Origin: Baylisascaris procyonis
Lineage: Eukaryota > Nematoda > Chromadorea > Rhabditida > Ascarididae
Assembly: GCA_037389465.1 (NCBI GenBank)
Contig: JAZARR010000230.1
Location: 558,001-622,000 of the forward strand
Direction: 5' to 3'
DNA length: 64,000 bases
Positions 1-11,331 of this stretch are shown piece by piece (the first letter of the stretch is position 1; each line of letters starts with the position of its first letter). Position numbers and translations under genes: made by a program. Under the pieces are notes generated by a model. It saw only the letters and a list, made by a program, of their open reading frames with translations, had not been told where the DNA came from and did no database searches.

Positions 1-401
1 TATCAGTCCCTATGAATAGTTCTTTATTATTTGAACGTATTTGTTCAAATTGCGCGATAGGCTTATAGTTATATAATGGTAGATACAACCACATATGGGC
101 AAATGCTATTAGCGAACTGCCTTTCCCGGAGCTTTAGGATGGGAAGAACTCCAAACACAACAAAGATCCTGCATATCTTCAAAAAATTTTTAAAGCTTGG
201 GAGAGGAAAGAAGGCGCTTCTTGTGCGTAGCCAAATTTGTAACTCTGTAATGCTGGTGCTATAAAATTAGCATTACTATTCCCTTGGTATTTGGCCATGC
301 AACCAATACCGAGCTATTTCTGCACATTTCATCCTCGTCAATACTGTTTTAATGGATTAAGATGAATGATAAGTGATTAATCGCAATGTGTTTCATTGTA
401 G

Positions 402-503
402 GAAATCGATGACTGTGCTCAGCGTGCGGAGAGTATGCTGCAGAATGGTATAAGCGATGGAGAACGAGGTAGTGCTAGTGGTGATAGCTCAGCCGGATAT
501 TAG
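402..503 (+). CDS. Last exon of an unidentified gene (partial)
   Basis: A T-rich acceptor (TTTCATTGTAG) ends at 401 and is followed by 33 open codons ending in TAG at 501-503. The peptide begins EIDDCAQRAESMLQNG and ends in a Ser/Gly/Asp-rich tail (SGDSSAGY). The first part looks like a short amphipathic helix and the tail looks disordered, as is common at protein C-termini. One alternative frame hits TGA within four codons and the other ends near 452. I do not recognise the family. The preceding exon must end in phase 0, and I could not find it with confidence in the first 400 bases. The next AATAAA on this strand is at 2261-2266, which would give an unusually long 3' UTR. Confidence 0.45.
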   Translation, partial: EIDDCAQRAESMLQNGISDGERGSASGDSSAGY

Positions 504-2627
504 CTAATAATGAGACTGGAAGAGTACAGCACAACTACAAGAAAACTCCTCGCATTGCTTCATATTTAATGAACGGCATGTGTTAAGCATTATTATTATT
601 ATTATTAAATTATCGATGATCGTTTTTGTGCATTATTAGTATTGGCATCGAAGTTTAGCGTTAATGTGCAAAGGATGTCATAATATATGTTCGATTGCAA
701 ATAGCTTAATCGTAAATGATAGATTCCACTATGAATCTCTATCGTTTGTCCATGATATACTTGATTGTATCCTCAAATATTTGAGAAGGATATAAATGAT
801 TACAAAGCATTTGCCTCTCTTCAATTTGTTTACCACATAAAAGTGCTCTTCAGCGCGGGTTGTTTTTGTTTGTTTTCTTTCTCTCTTTTTTTAATATCGT
901 TTTGCTGTATTATTACTCATTTGCTTCTATTGTTTTACTAATTGCAAATTGATTACATATGTTTATTTTTATCATTAATTTAGTGATTGCAAAAATTTTA
1001 GTCTGTAAATTAAGGTGAAACCTGCTAAATCAATAGTTATATGTGGTCAAAGCGATGTGTTATCGATTGGACTTATTGCGTTAATGCATGCATTTTGACC
1101 TTTGAACTTTGACGTTTGCTGGTTGATTTTATTGTAGTCACTATAGATATAATCAATCAATATCCGGGAGATTTATAGTGAAAAAGCCGTTAAGTTCTAG
1201 CGACACATCGTTGATCGATCACGAACTCTGTCATCTAACGAATCATATTTATGTGTTTCTTTGAAGCATTTTTTCGCGATGTCAGTGATTTTCATTTGCC
1301 GTATTTGAATTTTTGCATGACTTTTCAATAAGGATATATAGATTTGTAAAAATTTTATAGAGAATCGGCGCTACACTCAATCCAGAGTGGTTGTTGACGC
1401 ATAGATTTGTAAAAGAGCAGAAATCATCTTAGTGAATCCCAATTTATCCACTGTAAATTTTTGAATTCCGATATGGAGTAGTTTTTTTTTCAAGGTATGG
1501 ATAAAATTATTGTAAGGGTGATATGGATGATATTCTTCAAGCGTAACCGTATCGATTATGCCTATCATTAGTGATCTGGATTTAGTGAAGAATATCCTTG
1601 CTATATCATCTGATATCACCTGATCAGGTGACTAGGTGATATTTCCTATAAGACATTAATAATGTCGTTCTAATGCCAATTACGGTAACGAAATGTTACT
1701 GTTACTAGTGATCGTATAACATCATTGTTTGATGCTATGTTTTTAGGTATAACAGCCATTTCGGCTATCGCCTATCTTGCCCAATTTTCTATGTACACAT
1801 ATTTTGCATTTATCGTCAATAGCGAGAGCTTACGTTTTTCTTTCATAGAGAGTTATTCACCTCGAACTTAATGGAATTTTAGTGTTTCTTTCAATGATTC
1901 TACTACAAAGTTTTAAAAGACGGGTTTTCTCGTATTCGATTCGACGAAGTGCTACCTCATTTTTACTTGTTATTCTCCTAGTTCCAAATAACGAGCACAT
2001 TCAGGGAATTCAGGGAAATATTAGAAATTGATGAGAGGGGGCGTGTCTCGGGGAGGGGGGGGGAGGAGGAATGGAGAAGAGGGGATAAGGGCGGAAATGA
2101 ATTCGAGTTTTTTTTTCTTCACAAGCGTAAGCTCAGTTGTTTGCGGAACTGTTGTATAGAGTGAATTTATCATCAATTGACTGTCTGATTTGTGTTCATT
2201 ATGAACGATGACTGTTGAAATATGTGAAATGTTGTATTGTTTGTATCGACATGTGATGAAAATAAAACAAGATTAGTATAATTATTAGTTTTTTTGCGGT
2301 TGGGTTCATTCCCTACCATATGAACTGCATGTGATTATAGTTACAATAAGACTAGTTACAGTAAGTTACAATAGGTGAAATGTCAATTACAGTAAGATTA
2401 GTATTTTTCGTTGTTAAATGCGATTGGGATCGTCTCTTAGGAATTATTTCTTTTCTTTGAGCAAAATATTTTCCTCGTCAATTTGCGACTTGTAATTTTC
2501 ATTGAAAACTCTCATAGAGGAGATCGGATTTTTCAAAAATTCCACTCATGGCATAATGCTAAATTTTCACAAGATAAGGTGGCGAGGGAAAATCCGGCAT
2601 ATAACCGGTTTGCGCGGAGTTGTTGTC

Positions 2628-3122
2628 TTATACAAACAACATCGTAACAGGAGGTCGTAATTTAAAGCAGTGCAAAAGCATGGCCTCGTCATCTGCGGTG
2701 ATTGACTGGGACCCGGTCTCCTTCTGTAGCCAAGGACACCCAAAGTTTAGATTGAGGGGCCTAGAGATGTCGCTTATAGTGGTGACCTTGTTTTTGACGG
2801 TGACATCCAAAATGCTATTTATTTTTTTCCGTATCACGACTGATTCGTCAGTAAAGGGGTTCGTTGCAAAACTCGATGAAAAAAGAGGTAGGATTGAGAG
2901 AGTCAGAAAGTCCAAAGGCTCCGTTCAAAAACTCCCACAGATGGAGTCGAGGATTGCAGACAGGAGTTCATGAAATTCACAGCGGGTCCTTTTTGGGGTT
3001 CGCAGAGGGATGACGTAACCCTTATTTGGACTGCTGAGCTCGTTGAAATGCTGAAGGATGTAAGAGAAATGTCCCCGATAGGCTTCGAACAGATTCGTTG
3101 ATCGTTTTAGGCAGTTTTTCAC
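2628..3122 (-). pseudogene. Decayed coding-like region, possibly mobile-element derived
   Basis: Two minus-strand frames of 65 and 95 codons adjoin (2925-3122, then 2628-2915). They sit in a patch clearly richer in G+C than its flanks. The first ends in a stop near 2925 and the second continues in another frame, as expected of a frameshifted fossil. The peptides (for example KNCLKRSTNLFEAYRGHFSY) show no domain I can name. The plus strand is also partly open, so strand and identity are uncertain. Confidence 0.25.
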
Positions 3123-3130
3123 CTTTCGAG

Positions 3131-3194
3131 TTTTATTTATTTATTTATTTATCTGCTTTATTTGTTTATTTATTTTGTTTATTTATTTATTTTC
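3131..3194. repeat. (TTTA)n-type interrupted microsatellite
   Basis: The sequence is an ATTT-unit array interrupted by CTGC and TG variants. Similar short arrays occur at 11338-11368 and 18629-18645. Confidence 0.85.
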
Positions 3195-4065
3195 TTGAAA
3201 ACTTTACCACAAGCAAGAGTAAATTGATTGTGAATTGATAGATTCTACAGAAAATTGATGTGTTTTGGAAGGTTACTAGTCGGCGTGCAGCAATTTCATT
3301 AACTCTCTCGAAAGATTTTCTGAATTTGAGGATCTAATTTCTTATATTTGAAGGGAATAAATTTCCTGAGAGGTTGCTAAGAAGATCTGTTCTTTCGTAA
3401 AATCCTCATAAAAATTAAGGGCTCGAATAAAGTTGATCTAAAAATTGAAATCCCGATTGAGCATATACTTCAATTCAGAATTCTCGAAATGACCGTCCGA
3501 ATGCCATTCCGACATCGAAATGTCGTTTAGAATTTGAGCGCAAAACGAAAAAATACGAGACAATTCGTATGATATGCTTCTTATGTGCGGTTTGATTTAA
3601 TTTTTTATTTAATTTTTTCCAAAAATTCTTTTTTTTTATGAATCCAAAGAATTTGTTGTATTGCTTTATAAAAGTGCATTTTAGGGATTGACATTGAACT
3701 ATATAATAGAAAATAGTTAATTTAATCGCTGATAATAAAAATAAGCTTTATTGTTGACAGTAATTATGAGGGTTAAACGTTGATAAAACGGTTGTTAGTA
3801 TTACTCAAATTTGCGCATATTTTTATAGAAATTAAATTCGAGATTTTTGCTCCCCTCCTCCTACCCCTCATCCCTCCTCCCCCATCAAATTTCGGTCACC
3901 TCTCAGTAGCAATAATACCCCATATACGTATTAGATAATAACGTTAGAAAATGTATGATTGGCATTTTTTTGACAAACGCTTGCAAAAGGAAGTACTCGT
4001 TTGCAAAGAGTGCAAGGTACGATAGGTGCGAACGCATGGGGGAGGGAGAGGGGGAGCACGAGCTC

Positions 4066-4116
4066 AGCTTCATTCCACCGTTCGCAGCGAGTATGCCACC
4101 ATTTTCTGAAATTGTG
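4066..4116. repeat. Copy 1 of a dispersed repeat (GTTCGCAGCGAGT core)
   Basis: The core GTTCGCAGCGAGTATGCC followed by ACCATTTTCTGAAATTG matches a segment near 12622-12668 in the same orientation with few mismatches. Read on the minus strand, both copies also give a similar peptide (HTRCERWNEAELV here, AHSLRTANGAELV there), so they descend from one element that may once have been translated. The G-rich purine tract beside each copy appears to belong to the unit. Confidence 0.5.
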
Positions 4117-5551
4117 CCTAAAATGTGCATCAAGCGGATATTTATGCAAATGAAAGAAACGTTTGCACTTGATGGGTATCGTGTAGTTGAAGTACTTGTT
4201 GAGCTGGAAGTAAATAAGGTTGTTTTTTATGCGGTGCCATTTGTGCGTTTGGATGTCGAAATTGGAGTTTTGCATAACTATAGGCCAATTTTACGTGGAA
4301 ACTGATTCATAGTAAGAAGGTATTAGAGGATAAGGGATATCGTTTATTAAGAAAAGAAGAGTTTGTATCTTTCAGAAGTGATTTACTCGACATTTGCATC
4401 CGTAGGCTTGAAAGAATATACCTGGGGATATTGGAATGTGATGTATCACTTTCAAATGAATGGACATAAGCATTGGTAGTTTTGTGATAAGACTACATAT
4501 TCCTCTTTTAACAGACCATTGAAGTTTAAATTTTTGTTTGCTGAGGAACGTTGCTGGAGAGCTCACAGATTTTAATTGATATGCAAAATGCGTCCTATAA
4601 AAATGTATTTTATAGTTTTCAGTTTAGAGTTATTATTTATACTTTGGGGATATTTCCTCCTGAAGCATAATTAAAGCTGAAAATGTGTCGATATTTGAGA
4701 GTTGCCTTAATTCATTCCACTCGAGAGCACTTTATGAGCTTATTTATTGAATAACATGTCCACTCTTCCCTCCGATTTTATATCCTCTATTCGTTTCTTT
4801 TTTTCATTTCTTTGAATCCCATTGATATATTCTTTACTTTTATTGTGGATTTGCATAATTCTTATAAATATGCGTTTGTATATTTGCAATTATATCTATA
4901 TCTTGCTGATGTATATTCCTATACAACGTATAGTTTTCTTTATTCATGTGAATATACGAACTCACTTCAATTTAGTTCCCTTTCATTTAATTTAAATAGT
5001 TTATAAAGTGAAAGGTTTCTTTATTGCTCTATTCGTTATAGGTTACCGTTCTATATATGATTTCTAATATTAAACTATAGTTAAATTCGATATGTGTGTT
5101 GTGTTCCCATTGAAATCTTTTCTAAGGATTGAGCATTAGCGGTGTTTGGGGGGTGAAAACGATTGCTTTCGAAACTTCGTTATGGAATATTTACTCACTA
5201 ATGAAAATATAACCGTTCAGATCATTGCTAACCTAAGACAGAGAACGAGTTACCTGAGGTCTGATATCCTATTCACTACCTGGTCGCCTAATTTGCTAAC
5301 GTAACTCCCCCCCTTCCCCTCAATCCCTCAATGATTCGCATTGGGCCGCGCATTAGTATAGGCGACCATGCCGTCTTGCGATTTCGTAATTCAACCAGTA
5401 GTACGGTAGCTTCGTATTGATCGGCTGCAGCAGAGTGGTAGTTTGAGAGAGAGCGAAATTTGAATTTGGCGCCATTTTGACCAACCTCTGGGAAAGTTGC
5501 CAATTTTATTGTAGAGTTGCTTTATTTAAAGTGTTGCTGGGTGGCATCTTA

Positions 5552-5639
5552 CAGTGTTATAAGTTGCAGTGTTATAAGTTGCAGTGTTATAAGTCGCAGT
5601 GTTATAAGTTGCAGTGTCATAAGTTGCAGTGTTATAAGT
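5552..5639. repeat. 15-bp tandem repeat, about six copies
   Basis: The unit CAGTGTTATAAGTTG is repeated almost six times with single-base variants (AAGTCG, GTCATA). Because the unit length is a multiple of three, it creates spurious repetitive open frames on both strands. Confidence 0.9.
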
Positions 5640-6890
5640 AGAGGTGTGCGCACGTATGCGTTTATATTCTTGAATCGTTGCGTTTGTTCCGTAACGGAAG
5701 TATAGGTCGTTATTACTTTATTTTTATTTGATATAAGTCCAGTAGGTTTCAACAATTTTTTAGTGTTGTATATTAATTTGAAATTATGTATGCTTAAATG
5801 ACTTGAATTTTCGAAATTTGCATGTAAGTATTCATTTGCTAGCAAACATAACCCTTCATTTATGCATAGAATAAAAGTATTGCTATTCATCTAGGTAAAA
5901 TAAAGGTATGAGCAAGAAAAACCTGAATATCCCTCTAATTGGCTATGGAAAAGTTTCAATGGCATTTAGAAAAAAAAAAATGTCTCACTTATTTAGCGCC
6001 ACTTAACTTAATAGGTATATCTCGTTATGCATATCTTACTTTTTACCTTAGTATATCTCTATCTGTTCCGTTTTGTATCATCTGTGTTACGCATTTGGCG
6101 AAGGATACAGCGGAGTTATTCGATGAATAATGCCTAAAATATTGTGATTGAATCTATTAGCATTTCAACACAGCAAAGTTCTAGTTGGAAAATTAGTGCT
6201 TGGAGTTCATAAAGAGTCGTTGTGTCAATTTTTAGCTCCTTATAAGGTATTAAAGTTGTAATTTGGAATATACTTTCTTCTTTCAACCTCCCCCATCTTT
6301 CCCTCTACCGTTCAATGGAGTTCTGAAGTTTTAGACTTGTTCTGTATTTCGATGGTTAATTGGAGCCAGATGTCATGTAGGGGTGCAATTTTGTAGCATT
6401 GATTTACTTTGTCATTTGTGATTGTAATATAAAAAAATGTGAATGAATTTTAATTTTATATCAATGGTGCGTTGAATTTGTTCTTTATAATGATGACTTT
6501 TATAATTTGAATTAAATCCGTCCTCACCGGTATCCTGACCGTGACCAGGACGGGCGACTGTTGAATACATTCCATGTTTCTTACTTCCCCTTATTTTTAT
6601 TCTTCTTCCATTAAAGCGCTATCCGTTGCTTTGAATCGGTGCCTAGACACTTTTCAAAGGAATATTAATCGTTTATTACGAATGTGTGTAGTGATAATTT
6701 GAGATCTTCTGATAAATTATTCAAAAATATTGTTGCAGTATATCGCATTTTACCTATGGTTTTTCTCCTTATCAAATAGTGATATCTTAATTTCTAATAG
6801 TGGATATCACCGATTGATTCGTAACTTCATTCATTGAACGCTTTTTATTATGTAGAATTGCGCTTTGAGATCGTTTTTGAATATTAATTC

Positions 6891-6902
6891 ACTTATTTGT
6901 AG
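6891..6902 (+). promoter_or_regulatory. Candidate spliced-leader trans-splice acceptor of the SmF gene
   Basis: ACTTATTTGTAG ends 16 bases upstream of the SmF start codon. No in-frame upstream exon is apparent. Such short distances between an acceptor and the ATG are typical of nematode mRNAs capped by a spliced leader. Confidence 0.5.
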
Positions 6903-6918
6903 ATCGACTTGAAGAACG

Positions 6919-7015
6919 ATGTCAACATTGCAACCGGTCAATCCGAAGCCATTCCTCAATGGACTTACCGGCAAGCCGATCGTTTGCAAATTGAAATGGG
7001 GAATTGAATATCGAG
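6919..7015 (+). CDS. snr-5: SmF exon 1
   Basis: Encodes residues 1-32 plus the first base of Gly33. The donor is CGAG|GTTTGT. It contains the N-terminal helix and the first strands of the Sm fold. Confidence 0.95.
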
Positions 7016-9030
7016 GTTTGTATATTAATTTATTTTTTTCTATAGAATATTATTACATTCGTTGACTAGCAAATACATTTTATGTCACTATTTCCCAGGG
7101 GGTCACTGTCTTATGTTCGTTTGATACTTATATTTTCGTGTAATATTTTCTGAATCGCTATTGCAGACCGGATTCACAAATCGAGAGAATGCAGCTTATA
7201 CCCTACTGCTTAAACGATGCATGCAAAAATCTTTTTTTTTATTATTAACGTCAGGACAGTTTGGGTTAAATCTTTTCGCGATCGGACCTGAGGGGGGAGG
7301 GAGGGGGACGAGTATGACTCTTGACGATATGGTGATCGGTTAAATCGGTGAGATATAGTGGAAACAGGAACGGAGGCCGGCTTAGTTGGTTTTTATATGG
7401 TCGTGAGCGGAGTCCCATATGTTGAGGAATATGTTTACATCTTCTACATGAATCATCTGCACACTGAATTGCATTTACAGTGAATTGGTGTTTCGTAAAT
7501 ATGAGCATAACAGGTTTTTACCCCCCACTCAGCTACCTTTGAATCAGATCCACAAAGTTCTGTTTTGAAATGTAGTCACTCTCGCATATCAGTTTATATC
7601 TGTGAATATATTAGTTGCCATTGGTATGTTAGACGACGTCGATTAAATATATAGTGTTATGCAAATTTAACCGAACGAGTCATTTAAAAAGAAGGTAATA
7701 GGGTCACTCACTCTCTTTTAGATTGATTTAAACACTCGGTGTACACATTGATCATGCCAAATGAATGCATATTGCAGGTTATTTGGTTTCGGTTGATGGC
7801 TATATGAATCTCCAGATGGCAAACACTGAAGAATTCATTGATGGTGCTAGCACAGGCAACCTTGGCGAGGTTCTTATCAGGTTAGTTAATTTCTTTAGCA
7901 AAAATCGTTAATATAAAATGTTAAGCAATTGGGATAGATTTTCTGGATTAGTCAGCTGATGACCTGGCAAGTTAGGAGGATGTTGCACTCACCTGTCAGG
8001 TTACTTTTGTGCTAGGGATCATAAAAACAAGATTTGTTTGTTTTGTTTCATGTTTGTGCGTGGAATTTTTATATGAAATAGGCGGATTAATTAAATTTTA
8101 TACTGGCCGATATTTGCAGTTGACCAATTTGACCAATTGACCAACTGACCAATTTTTGCATGTAAGACTTGCGCACTTACAACGTACTCACTAGTGCTGA
8201 GAGCTTTCGGAGTGGTGCACTAAGTATGATGGGTGTACAGCAATAGAAATATGCATTTTGCGATGTTTAGGGGTGGGTGAATCCAGTATATAGTGATGTT
8301 GAGGGACTCGGATATAGCTTTTAGTTGTTCATGCAGTTAAGTTTCATGTACTACTAGATTGCCAGTGTTATCCATTTTTGTGAAATATTAGTTCTTGCAT
8401 ATGGAAATTTTCTGAAAACATGTAAATCCAGGAATGCAGAAAGTTCAAGGATTCTTGACATGGGATTATCGAAGTCGTGTTTGAAAACACCCGTATTGCC
8501 ATGTTTTATCTTAATGAAATGTGCAAACTTCTTTTGTGTTTATTTTCTCTTTGCAAAATGATATATAGAAAGATATCTAAGCATTCGACACAATCTAATT
8601 GTCCATTTCCAAAATTCAGGAGATTATGAGATTATTCAGCTCGCAGTTTTATTTAAGGTCATTGGCAATTGGTTTTGAAACTTACTAGTCATATTAGATT
8701 GTCCTAGAATTATAAAAAAAAAAAAAAATAAATAAATAAAAAAATCCTGGAATTACAAGAGTTCATTTCTGAGATGTTATGATTAAAACTTGGGCGGTAA
8801 CATTGCTATCTTTTATCTTTTCTTCAGTATGTAGGTCTTATAATTCAAGGATTTTTGTTGAGTGTCATTGTATATAATTGCATTTATGATGTATTCTCTC
8901 AATAGTAATGTTTGAAGAGCAGAGTGCATCTAATGTTTTCGTGCATTCATAGGTGAAATTAGTATTTTGCAGATGCAACAATGTTCTCTGGGTTGGTGGT
9001 GCTGAAGAGAGTTCAGAAGTGCAACACTGA
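6919..9030 (+). CDS. snr-5: Small nuclear ribonucleoprotein F (SmF), three exons
   Basis: This is a core Sm protein. It forms one wedge of the heptameric Sm ring (SmB, D1, D2, D3, E, F, G) that encircles the Sm site of spliceosomal U snRNAs, and in nematodes also of the SL RNA. Exons are 6919-7015, 7778-7880 and 8973-9030, joined in phases 1 and 2, giving 85 aa against about 86 in animals generally. The start fits the family: [20 protein letters not shown] lies near the N-terminus. The Sm1 motif covers roughly residues 15-51, with the RNA-contacting loop DGYMN at 39-43. Sm2 is [16 protein letters not shown] at 61-76, including the invariant R67-C68-N69. After Sm2 the acidic tail is short (EESSEVQH), shorter in acidic run than in vertebrates. 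A polyadenylation signal follows at 9332. All splice sites are GT-AG. Confidence 0.97.
7778..7880 (+). CDS. snr-5: SmF exon 2
   Basis: Acceptor ATTGCAG, donor ATCAG|GTTAGT. It completes Gly33, runs to Ile66 and supplies two bases of Arg67. It carries the DGYMN RNA-binding loop and the start of Sm2. Confidence 0.95.
8973..9030 (+). CDS. snr-5: SmF exon 3 (terminal)
   Basis: Acceptor TTTTGCAG. It encodes the rest of Arg67, then CNNVLWVGG and a short tail ending at TGA 9028-9030. A longer overlapping frame here (8981-9178) is a shadow. Confidence 0.95.
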
Positions 9031-11180
9031 TGACAGAATTGTTTTAATTTATGTTGACGATATCAGGAAGTTTTTGGTTCACGGTAGCACTCAGCCATTT
9101 CGCACTGTCACCCAAGTGGGGGGGGGGGGGGGAGGATTTGGTGAGGAAGAGAAAGGGGCTGTCAGAAGCAGCGGTTGACGGGAAAAAATATCGGAAAGCG
9201 TTTTGATCGTGAGCGAATATCTTTAGAATCGTCTATTTGTAACATAAAGCTACCGTGGGCTTTGTAACTCATCAGTGCTATTAACGTATTTGAAGTGAAC
9301 CTCGCCGTTAAGTTGTAACTTGGAGATGTTGAATAAAAATATGCTTTCTTTTAATTATACGGAGATTGATTTTTAAAAGTGATCTCTGGAATACTTTGTA
9401 ACAACCAGAATAGAAGAAAGTGGTTAAATTCGAAAGTAATTGGGATGTTTTCTTTTGAAATTTTGTTTGAAATTCTGGAATGGAAGAAAGTTTTTTTTTT
9501 TTTCTAAATCAGAGTTGGTTGCATTTTATTTGCTTCGTTTTGTTATTTTTGGCCTCAATTTTTTGTATAATTCGTTGTTGTTTCCGTAATAAATATTTGC
9601 AGACTTTGCATTTTCTATGATTGAACTCAGAAAAGGTATAATTGACCATTTGAGAGGTAATTATATCTGTGTAACTTTTTCATTTGATGAATTGCCAGCT
9701 AAGACTAACGACTCGGGGGCAATTTTTTATCTTTCATGAATGAAGTTAAAGTCGAGGAGAGCTGACTTATTTTTCCTCGAAATCGGGGCACCGAATTTTA
9801 ACTCCGAGGTAATTTTCGATATAAGTACACAAATCATAGTCTCGATATTGCCATCTGAAAATGTATGATGACTTTCTTGTGTGAATCCGGATCGGAAGAT
9901 CCCCAGGTAATTTCGTGTGTCGTAGAAAGTCCTTGGCAAATCCTGCACTGCATGGAGACCCGATCACCAAAGTGTGCAGCAAGAAATTAATGTTAGGACA
10001 GCGATAAGTATTCTGGACTGGTTCATACGTAAGGTCAGCTCTTCTTGGCTCCTCTAGCCGTCAGGTCTTTTTGAGGATCTGCACGCTCTTTCGAGCTGCA
10101 GTCAAGTAAATTGCAAGATAACATAGGTATATGGAGCGAACAGTTTATCCCACTTGCACAATATGGTGACAGGCAAGGAGGGGGGGGGGGGCACTAGGAT
10201 AACTTCGATCGTAGGTACGATCCTGCGGTTGAGCTCCAGGCTGCTCCCGATCACCTCGCGCATTCCAATGGCCGCCCGTAAATCCACTCGGCCTTAAGAC
10301 TAGACAAGAAGTTGGAATGTGCACATGAATTTAAAAAACGGTAACCTTGATCTCCCCGGGAATCACCGCAACACAATAGGAGATTAGGTGTAACATCTCA
10401 TATGTTGGATAGGTAGAACATATATTCGTTTCATAAACCTGAAGTGGAGGAAATTTCTGTGAATATTACAAAGTTTTCTTCCGTTTTTCGACTAGATTAT
10501 GGTATAGCCTTATTTTGCCTTCAAGTTAAGAATTTCCTCTGCAGATTCATAGTGAACCTGAGCTGTTTGGTTTTTATCAGATTTTTTCATTCAAAAGAAT
10601 TTTTTTATTTGCAAAATTCTTTTTTTTAAAAGAATTCATGGAGGTATTTCCTAAATATTCGAACAGAAATGCTTATGAAATTTCCACTTTTCAAGGTTGA
10701 AATATTCTCTGTTTTTATGGCACTCTATTGTGAGGATATGAGATTGCTAGATGTTCTCTTCTATGTTGGATTAGCTTAATTGAGCTCTACTCTTCGAAGA
10801 TTATACAATGAAATAGAGCAGATGAGGTTTATAAGTGAGAGTATTAGAAGACCCTCGAAACCAATTAGGTGTGTCGCTTTTTATTTGTATTTGATTGTCA
10901 AGTTGCCTCTTTTTCCTATAAGAAATATTAATTAGAGTAATTTATGAATTTATTTGTAAGCTTATCGCTGAGATGGTCTATAAGTTATAAATCCATCGCT
11001 CCCATCTTCGATCTGCTCATATCAAACTAACTCAGAAGGAGTGAGTTTTTAATATACGTGAGAAGTGCTAGGTTGTTGAAAAAATACTAAAATTATAATA
11101 ATAAAGAAATACCTTTTTAGGGGATGGAATTTAATGGAAGTGGCAATATTTGAGAAAAGAATATGAAGTGACGCAACGAT
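9031..11180. other. 3' UTR of SmF and intergenic region before the C16orf89-like gene
   Basis: It contains a G-run (9118-9133), a second G-run at 10172-10182 and a GC-richer patch at about 10130-10290. The minus strand of that patch is open (DLRAAIGMREVIGSSLELNR) but has no gene structure. The patch looks like another dispersed-repeat fragment. The missing 5' (signal peptide) exon of the next gene should lie in or near this stretch, but I could not identify it. Confidence 0.5.
9332..9337 (+). terminator. snr-5: Polyadenylation signal AATAAA after the SmF gene
   Basis: First canonical AATAAA downstream of the stop, about 300 bases away. Confidence 0.55.
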
Positions 11181-11331
11181 ATGGCACCTGCGTCAGTACG
11201 ATATCTGAGTTGGAATAGTGCTCGCCTAATAGCACTCGTGTTGAATGCGTTAAGTGGTTTGGAGAACTACTACGAACAACATCACACCGAACTTAACGTC
11301 GATGGACTTTTTGGATTGCGCATTATACAAG
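11181..11331 (+). CDS. C16orf89-like exon 1 (start uncertain)
   Basis: Opens at MAPASVRYLSWNSARLIAL and ends CAAG|GTTTCA in phase 1. It includes ELNVDGLFGLRII. The segment could instead be an internal exon using an acceptor inside it (CTGCGTCAG, ending about 11196), because family members carry a signal peptide before this point. Confidence 0.75.

Larger units (their letters stand above)
504..6918. other. Intergenic region between the left-edge gene and the SmF gene
   Basis: No intact gene is visible. The stretch holds AT-rich DNA, a purine tract at 2046-2100 and pyrimidine tracts at 3847-3890 and 5305-5325. It also holds a decayed minus-strand open region (2628-3122), a TTTA microsatellite, one copy of a dispersed repeat near 4070, a GC-richer patch at 5290-5500 and a 15-bp tandem repeat at 5552-5639. 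A short frame at about 84-230 contains coding-like pieces but is interrupted by stops. Confidence 0.6.

Noticed and set aside
76..264. 62-codon frame near the left edge, and an alternative frame with KIFKAWERKEG
   Set aside because: No good donor gives the phase 0 needed by the exon at 402, and the more protein-like frame is interrupted by TAG. It may be a decayed fragment.
5517..5890. Repetitive peptides from both strands
   Set aside because: They follow from a 15-bp tandem repeat whose unit is a multiple of three.
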